A stretch of DNA of 46,309 bases from Qipengyuania marisflavi (lineage in GTDB: Bacteria > Pseudomonadota > Alphaproteobacteria > Sphingomonadales > Sphingomonadaceae), in contig NZ_VCAO01000011.1 in assembly GCF_005884405.1 (NCBI RefSeq), positions 1-46,309 of the forward strand. The letters run 5' to 3'. Position numbers and translations under genes: made by a program. Below the pieces are notes generated by a model, which was not told the origin of the DNA, did not search any database, and saw only the letters and a list, made by a program, of their open reading frames with translations. Position 1 is the first letter of the stretch. Each line of letters opens with the position of its first letter. This document shows positions 41,243 through 46,309 of the stretch, one piece after another.

Positions 41243-41540
41243 TATGGGCGGAGATTGACGGCGACAAAGCGCGGGCAGTCGTCACTTCGCAGAACTTTTT
41301 CCAGCCTTTTCATCGGTCTTTCGATGACGGAGCTCTCGTCCAGAGATCTGCCGATCAGTCAGGCAAGCCATCGGCGGAAATGCGCCCTCATTTCGGACAT
41401 TAAGTCGACCTTGAGCAGCTCCCAAAAGCTGAAGTTCGGCAAGACATGCGCTGAATGTAGCCGCGAACCTGTTTCTCTGTATTTCAGAAACGTCTCGCGC
41501 CAATCCTAACGCCACTTCACCCGAAATTCGCGTGCACTCG

Positions 41541-42293
41541 CTAGGATCTTTCCAATGCGAGGTCGCGGTATGCTCTGAATTTACTGATAGCAGCGGTTCC
41601 GAGCTTGAGCAGATCCGAAGACAACTCGGCGTAGCCTTTCGCATCCAAGAGACTGTCGGGTAGATTCGGTATCTCTGTCTCGAGCTTGCTTCCACGGATT
41701 GGTAGCAACGGAAAATCGCCCGGACTGAGTTTTTGGTGATATATGGAGAGGCGCATTGCTAGCACACCAAGTGGTACGTGCTCTTGGGCGAGCGCTACAT
41801 ATGCCTCGCGTTCAGTCTCAGTAAGCTTGTCGAACCATGCTGGAGCGAATGGTTCAGTGTAAGTCATGAGGGCATCGAGCTCAGTCGTAATTGTCGGTGC
41901 GAAGAACGTATCGAGCCAGGTTGTCTCAAACTCGTCTTGGAATTCCTGCCATGTCACAAGGCGCAAATTAGTGCGCTGGACCGCCTCATGAGCGCCGGAC
42001 TGAAAGCCGCTTAGCGCGATAATGTAGCCCGCATTGGCTCCGACATCGCTAGTGACGGTCCGAAACGCATGCACGATTTGCTGAGGTACCGCTGCTTTCC
42101 AATATTTGCATTCGCATATGATCCGGTTGAGCCGGTCGCGATGCGTTTCCTCGGCATATACGTCGATTTCCGCCCTGCCTCGCCCGAGCTCAATGACTCG
42201 CTCCAAGTCCACATTGAAACCACACTGGCTGAGGATCTCAGCTACGCATGCTTGGAGATCGCGCCAGTTTTCGGGAATGCTCTCTGTAATCAT
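41541..42293 (-). CDS. Mrr-like restriction endonuclease-fold protein
   Basis: 250 aa. The first 110 residues form a PD-(D/E)xK nuclease domain: IELGRGRAEIDVYAEE supplies the Asp, RIICECKYW supplies ExK, and QQIVHAFRTVTSDVGANAGYII is the following helix-strand typical of Mrr_cat. The remainder is helical and unassigned. It could cut modified DNA as a solitary type IV-like enzyme. About 420 bp separate its end from hipB; that interval holds the operators and no supportable gene. Confidence 0.82.
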   Translation of the reverse strand: MITESIPENWRDLQACVAEILSQCGFNVDLERVIELGRGRAEIDVYAEETHRDRLNRIICECKYWKAAVPQQIVHAFRTVTSDVGANAGYIIALSGFQSGAHEAVQRTNLRLVTWQEFQDEFETTWLDTFFAPTITTELDALMTYTEPFAPAWFDKLTETEREAYVALAQEHVPLGVLAMRLSIYHQKLSPGDFPLLPIRGSKLETEIPNLPDSLLDAKGYAELSSDLLKLGTAAISKFRAYRDLALERS

Positions 42294-42534
42294 TGCGCCG
42301 TCTTAACCTCACGTTCTGCTTCATAGAAGCACTCGACCACAGCAAGCATCGATTTACGTTCTTCGGATTTCGCCCTAATGCCGCACATTCCTTCCCAAAA
42401 TAAAATCGCCTGAGAGACGACTTTCAAATGAAGTCAAATCCAATATTCTCAAGAGAGAATTTCTGTGCTTTGATTCCGTCCGCGCTAGAATTGGCATATA
42501 GCGGCTGCTGATAATTCGGCGCCATGGGGGGTGG

Positions 42535-43719
42535 ATGAGTGACCAAAGTAGTTATTTGAAGACGATCTCGCACGCGGAGGACGCAGTCGCAAATGCGATT
42601 TTCGTTCACGGGCTCAGCGGGGACGCTTCTGAAACTTGGCAATGCGGCAAGTCGGATGAGCTTTGGCCATCTTGGCTCAACGAACTATTCCCGCGTCTCG
42701 GCGTTTACAGCCTAGGCTACCCGGCCAGCAAGTTTGCAAAAACGGAGCAGGACTTGTTCGAGCGGGCCGCGAGCGTTTTGGACTATCTAACGTCGAAAGG
42801 CTTTGGAGATCGGCCGCTGATCTTCGTGGCGCACAGCCTGGGTGGCCTTCTCACTAAGTCCGTATTGAGGAAGGCGCGGGATTCTAGCGATTCCGGGCAC
42901 AAGACTATTGCTGAGTCCACTAAGCTGGTTGTCTTTATCGCTACACCCCACGAAGGAGCATCGCTCGCCACCTTGGGCAAAAAGGTGCTTCCTCGATTGA
43001 TCTCCAACAAGATTGAACTCCTTGCCAACAGCATGGGTGTGTTGAACGATCTCAAACAAGCCTACCGCGACCTTTGTGACGCGAGTACCGAGCTCAAAAC
43101 CGTCACCTACTACGAGACCATTCCTGTTTTCGGTCTTTTGGTTGTCAACCGCAGCTCGTCCGATCCTGGTGTTGGAAACTGTGTCCCTATCGGAGTCGAC
43201 AAGGATCATATCACCATATGCAAACCAGACGATCGCGACGACCAGGTGTATCTTGGTGTCGCAAGACATGTCGGGCAGGTTGTGGAGAAGGCCGAAGCTG
43301 AATTTGCCGCTCAAACCCAATCATTTGAGACACCAGATTTCAGCGTTGCTTCGGAGAATGATCGTAGATCATTGCTCGACAAGATGATCGATGCGAACCG
43401 AGAAGACGAATACTCGATCGCGAATGACTACCAAAATCAGTTCGCTCAAAGCTTTTATCGCCAAGGTCTCTCAGGGAGTGCTCGTCGTGACCACGACCTG
43501 CTGCTCAGCGACGTCGAGCAAAGATTCATCACCAACATCTATCTGAAGCATATCTGCAAGGGGGCTTCCGACGATCAGGTGCAGGTCGCGCTGCAATCTG
43601 ACGTGATCGACCCGATTTGCGCGAAGTATGCCGAGGACTCTTCGGTCACGGGAATCACGGTCCTTCAGGCTCTGTACTTTCTTACCGAGCAGTGCCGAAT
43701 TCGCTGGGATGCTGAGTAA
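42535..43719 (+). CDS. ABC-3C system effector: alpha/beta-hydrolase with C-terminal ABC-3C-type domain
   Basis: 394 aa. The N-terminal 230 residues are a lipase/esterase-like hydrolase: IFVHGLSGDASETW oxyanion region, nucleophile elbow IFVAHSLGGLLTKS and VVFIATPHEGAS. The C-terminal 130 residues are unrelated to hydrolases (DEYSIANDYQNQFAQSFYRQ, LLLSDVEQRFITNIYLK) and fit the domain that tethers effectors in ABC-three-component systems. The stop overlaps the next start (TAATG). A phospholipase- or esterase-type killing activity is inferred. Confidence 0.75.
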   Translation: MSDQSSYLKTISHAEDAVANAIFVHGLSGDASETWQCGKSDELWPSWLNELFPRLGVYSLGYPASKFAKTEQDLFERAASVLDYLTSKGFGDRPLIFVAHSLGGLLTKSVLRKARDSSDSGHKTIAESTKLVVFIATPHEGASLATLGKKVLPRLISNKIELLANSMGVLNDLKQAYRDLCDASTELKTVTYYETIPVFGLLVVNRSSSDPGVGNCVPIGVDKDHITICKPDDRDDQVYLGVARHVGQVVEKAEAEFAAQTQSFETPDFSVASENDRRSLLDKMIDANREDEYSIANDYQNQFAQSFYRQGLSGSARRDHDLLLSDVEQRFITNIYLKHICKGASDDQVQVALQSDVIDPICAKYAEDSSVTGITVLQALYFLTEQCRIRWDAE

Positions 43720-44222
43720 TGGCGCATCGTATCTGGTATCCTCAGCTTGACGCGTTCGATTGCATACGCCGGATGGTGGCCATACTTTCATTTGCCGATG
43801 ACGAAGGGCTTTCGATGGAACGCGCCCAGATGGCAGATTTGTTCCTCTCAAGTCCGCCGTTACTGCACTCCGTTACAATGCCCATGCAGGTGAGGTCCAA
43901 CTTCAGAGAGCTAGGCATTGCGCGACCCGAAAAGAGTTTCCTAAGTTATCCGGCTGCGCCGCTCCTCTTTCATAAGATGGAGCCGGTGCAGCGACGCGCA
44001 ATTCGCGCGATGGTAGGAAAGAATCTGATCGATCTTCGCCTCTACGAGAAACGCGCATTGAGCTTGACGGACGATGCTCGCAGTCTTCTGGACACGCGCC
44101 TCAAACATTCGGTTGCTGAACTCAAGCTCGCGCAGTTTATCGTCTCTGATATCTTGGCAATCGGTGAAGACAATATTGAAGAGCTCAGGAAGCGGACAGG
44201 TCTGAGGAGGCTGGCTGCATGA
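43719..44222 (+). CDS. ABC-3C middle component
   Basis: 167 aa, located between effector and ATPase with overlaps at both ends. The N-terminal part is winged-helix-like (YPQLDAFDCIRRMVAILSFADDE, then MERAQMADLFLSSPPLL), and the later part contains KMEPVQRRAIRAMVGKNLIDLRLYEKRALSLT. This is the pattern of the small middle component that links the ABC ATPase to the effector; I think it is nearest to the MC5/MC6-type groups but cannot settle which. No catalytic residues are apparent. Confidence 0.7.
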   Translation: MAHRIWYPQLDAFDCIRRMVAILSFADDEGLSMERAQMADLFLSSPPLLHSVTMPMQVRSNFRELGIARPEKSFLSYPAAPLLFHKMEPVQRRAIRAMVGKNLIDLRLYEKRALSLTDDARSLLDTRLKHSVAELKLAQFIVSDILAIGEDNIEELRKRTGLRRLAA

Positions 44223-46099
44223 GCGAGATCGAACAGGAAAAAGACGAGATCGCGTCGCGCGTTCCAACACTTCAGCTACGCCGCCTTCGCGTGTTGAAAT
44301 CCGGCCGCCCGGTTTACGATCAAGCGTTTCACGAGGGCGTGAACATCATTCGTGGAGACAATGGGTCAGGCAAGTCGTCGATCGCAGACTTTGCCTTCTT
44401 TGTACTCGGAGGCGAGTTCGACAACTGGAAGAAGGTCCCCGCGCAATGTGACGAGATTCAGGCTGAGATACTCACCAGCCAAGGGCGATTAGCGCTCAAG
44501 CGAAACACAGATTCCAAGACCTCTCCGATCCGCGTTTTCTTCGGCACGCTCAAAGAGGGTGTTGAAGCTGGATCGGACGGCTGGGAGCGATTCCCCGTCC
44601 ATCGACAAGGGGACCATGAAAGCTTTTCGCAACTCCTCTTCAGGTCCATGTTGATCCCAGAGGCAAAGAGCGAAGGCGCATCAAACATCACAATGCACCA
44701 GATTTTGCGCCTCTTATACTCTGATCAGCATACACCCCCCGGCAGATTGTTCCGCTTTGAATCCACGTGGGACACGAAGACCATGCGAAGCGCCGTTGGC
44801 GATCTGCTATGCGGTGTGAATGACTACGAGGGCTACGAAATCAGTCTCGAAATTCGTGAACTGGAGCGGCACTATGACGAGGTGAGTCGGCAGCTTTCGG
44901 CGCTACTCTCGATCCTCCCATCTGATGAAACTCTGAACAAACCCGCTACTTTGGAAATGGAGATACGAGAGCGTGAGGCAGAGAGAGAAGCTGCGCTTCA
45001 ACGGATTTCGCAGGTTGATGATCTGATTGACGGCGATGAAGTCAAAGAATTCTTGGCGAAAAGCCGAAGCATGCGCGACCGAATTTCGAAAAGCGCTAAG
45101 CAGATTGGCGCGCTCGAGCGCGAAGTGTCGCAACTCGGCTACCAACTGGGTGATCTGGAGGAATATCTCGATTTTCTCTCAGAGATGATCGAGAAGGTCG
45201 GCTTGGCTGAGAGCTCGCAGCTTGCGATTGGGGACATCGACTTCACGCACTGCCCAGCTTGCTTGACCGACCTTGCGCCGACTGTTGATGGGCATACCTG
45301 CCACGTCTGCAATTCCGAGATTGACCCCGAAGACAAACGCTCCCGTTACAATGCAATCCGCGTCGATTTTGAGATGCAGCAACGGGAGGCGCGCCAGCTC
45401 AATTCGCAAAAGGAAATGCGGCTTTCTGCGGAAAAAGCAAAACTTAGGAAAGCCCGTGCGGAACATTCGAGACTGATCGCAGAGTTTGCTGCTGGCTACG
45501 ACAATGGCTCGTCACCGCGAGAGGCCTTCCTGGCTGAGCAAAACTTGCGCATTGGGCAAATTGCTCGTGAAATCGACTATCTCGAAAAGTCGCTTGTGAC
45601 CGCATCGCGCGTGAAAGAGCTTTCGGAAGCGAAGGCTGACGCTCAAGCAGAACTGGACAAGCTGAAGTCTCGGCAAGAGGCCCTCGAACTCAGTGCCGCA
45701 AAACGCAGATCAGTTGCGCTGTCACGCGTTTCCCGAATTGCCGCCTCTGTGCTTCGCGCAGACAACATGGATCAGCCGGAATTCATGACCGCTCAGGATG
45801 TCAGCGTGAATTTCTCCGACGATGCAATGTCTGTCGACGGGGATCTCAATTTTGCTGAAAGCAGCAATGTGATCTTGAAGAATGCGTGCATTTTGAGCCT
45901 TCTCCTCGCGGCGGGAGAAGACCAGAAATTTTTCCACCCCAGGTTTGCCCTGTTCGACAACATTGAAGACAAGGGAATGCAGACTGAACGCAGCCACAAC
46001 TTCCAACGTATTGGACTTGTAACGGTTTTGTGCCGGTCACTGATCTCATTATGCCACTTTGGCTTCGAATGCGAGCGGGCTGATGCCGCCCAGATATGA
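44219..46099 (+). CDS. ABC-3C SMC-like ATPase, 3' end replaced by IS sequence
   Basis: Frame of 626 codons; about the first 597 are native and the last 29 come from the IS end that begins at 46012. Walker A is RGDNGSGKSS near 45-54. A long coiled coil (about 225-320 and 380-500) surrounds two CxxC pairs (HCPACLTDL, TCHVCNSEI), probably a zinc hook or ribbon. Walker B is FALFDNIEDKGM near 580. The H-loop region expected after it is lost, so ATP hydrolysis is probably impaired. Coupled to the middle component by ATGA. Confidence 0.82.
   Translation: MSEIEQEKDEIASRVPTLQLRRLRVLKSGRPVYDQAFHEGVNIIRGDNGSGKSSIADFAFFVLGGEFDNWKKVPAQCDEIQAEILTSQGRLALKRNTDSKTSPIRVFFGTLKEGVEAGSDGWERFPVHRQGDHESFSQLLFRSMLIPEAKSEGASNITMHQILRLLYSDQHTPPGRLFRFESTWDTKTMRSAVGDLLCGVNDYEGYEISLEIRELERHYDEVSRQLSALLSILPSDETLNKPATLEMEIREREAEREAALQRISQVDDLIDGDEVKEFLAKSRSMRDRISKSAKQIGALEREVSQLGYQLGDLEEYLDFLSEMIEKVGLAESSQLAIGDIDFTHCPACLTDLAPTVDGHTCHVCNSEIDPEDKRSRYNAIRVDFEMQQREARQLNSQKEMRLSAEKAKLRKARAEHSRLIAEFAAGYDNGSSPREAFLAEQNLRIGQIAREIDYLEKSLVTASRVKELSEAKADAQAELDKLKSRQEALELSAAKRRSVALSRVSRIAASVLRADNMDQPEFMTAQDVSVNFSDDAMSVDGDLNFAESSNVILKNACILSLLLAAGEDQKFFHPRFALFDNIEDKGMQTERSHNFQRIGLVTVLCRSLISLCHFGFECERADAAQI
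46012..46041 (+). repeat. IS3-family terminal inverted repeat (30 bp)
   Basis: Exact inverted match to 268-297. The preceding bases (CGTAT) do not match the bases following 297 (CAATG), so no target duplication joins the two sides. Confidence 0.9.
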
Positions 46100-46309
46100 A
46101 TGGCGGCGGCGGGTATTGTAGAACCCGTTGATGTACTGGAAGATGGCGGCCTCGGCTTGTCGCCGTGTTGGCCAGCTCTGCCGCCAGATTAGTTCCGCCT
46201 TCAGGCTTTTGAAGAATGTCTCGACAGAGGCGTTATCATAGCAATTACCCTTGCCGCTCATCGATGGCCGCAGGCCGTAAGCCTGCAGCATCTTTTGATA
46301 ATCGTAGGA
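46049..46309 (-). CDS. IS3-family transposase OrfB, C-terminal part only
   Basis: About 86 residues of the rve integrase-core C-terminus: RPSMSGKGNCYDNASVETFF with the last catalytic Glu (VETFF), then KSLKAELIW, FQYINGFYNTRRRHSYLGG and SPLAFEAKVA, all classic IS3 OrfB blocks. The 5' part lies outside the window. Confidence 0.93.
   Translation of the reverse strand, partial: SYDYQKMLQAYGLRPSMSGKGNCYDNASVETFFKSLKAELIWRQSWPTRRQAEAAIFQYINGFYNTRRRHSYLGGISPLAFEAKVA

Larger units (their letters stand above)
46012..46309 (-). mobile_element. Partial IS3-family insertion sequence, right (downstream) end
   Basis: The downstream end of an IS3 element in the same orientation as the left-edge piece. The terminal repeat 46012-46041 matches 268-297 exactly. 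It contains the end of orfB and runs off the window. The two edge pieces together (595 bp) are shorter than a usual 1.2-kb IS3 element, so the middle is not represented. Confidence 0.9.

Noticed and set aside
41255..41509. 84-codon frame between hipB and the Mrr-like gene
   Set aside because: Composition is Ser/Arg-rich without a recognisable fold and without a ribosome site; not supported.
1..46309. CRISPR arrays, tRNA and rRNA genes
   Set aside because: No regularly spaced repeat array, tRNA-like cloverleaf or ribosomal RNA sequence was recognised on either strand.

Overview
The window looks like part of a mobilizable plasmid, or a plasmid-like integrative element, from an alphaproteobacterium, most likely a sphingomonad (Sphingomonadaceae/Erythrobacteraceae). 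This rests on high GC content and on the recognisable set of parB-type remnant, ArdC, DUF2493 protein, small SSB, F-type TraD and MobF relaxase. No replication initiator, parA or type IV secretion genes are visible. Both ends lie inside same-orientation copies of one IS3-family element, about 297 bp of it on each side. The sequence is therefore probably a contig or excerpt bounded by a repeat.

Layout. 1-615: IS3 end fused to the 3' part of a parB-like gene. 682-5793: a defence island. It holds a three-gene rightward operon (small unknown protein, DisA_N/DAC-like protein, Cap15-like membrane effector) that converges on a leftward type II CBASS operon (DncV-like CD-NTase, Cap2 E1-E2, Cap3 JAMM protease). 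6.1-10.6 kb: plasmid backbone with ardC, a small unknown gene, a DUF2493/SLOG gene, an 88-94 aa unknown, ssb, a small coiled-coil gene and a 73-aa conserved gene. Several of these have long GC-rich leaders able to form nested hairpins. 11.0-13.5 kb: two translationally coupled tyrosine recombinases. 13.7-21.5 kb: a MarR regulator with a UbiB/ABC1-like kinase, divergent from an EmrA-EmrB-NodT efflux system, followed by a leftward alpha/beta-hydrolase plus hotdog thioesterase pair. A shared palindrome suggests one regulon.

21.7-30.9 kb is a second defence block: a DUF4145 protein, a 1404-aa fused restriction-modification enzyme, and a Gabija-like pair (OLD/TOPRIM ATPase plus UvrD-type helicase). 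31.1-33.0 kb repeats the backbone ssb module: a decayed copy of the 8.7 kb gene, a second ssb with its leader, a HEPN-like gene in place of the coiled-coil gene, and a second structured leader plus 73-aa gene. 33.0-39.2 kb is the mobilization block: a possible oriT region, a small DNA-binding protein, TraD and a MobF relaxase-helicase.

39.3-42.3 kb carries a HipBA-type toxin-antitoxin pair with four evenly built operators, and an Mrr-like endonuclease. 42.5-46.1 kb carries an ABC-three-component (ABC-3C) conflict system whose ATPase gene is cut near its 3' end by the right-hand IS copy. Defence content is heavy: CBASS, RM, Gabija, HipBA, Mrr and ABC-3C, plus the anti-restriction protein ArdC. 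The least-described parts are the DAC-like protein coupled to Cap15, and the duplicated structured leaders with partly compensating sequence changes.
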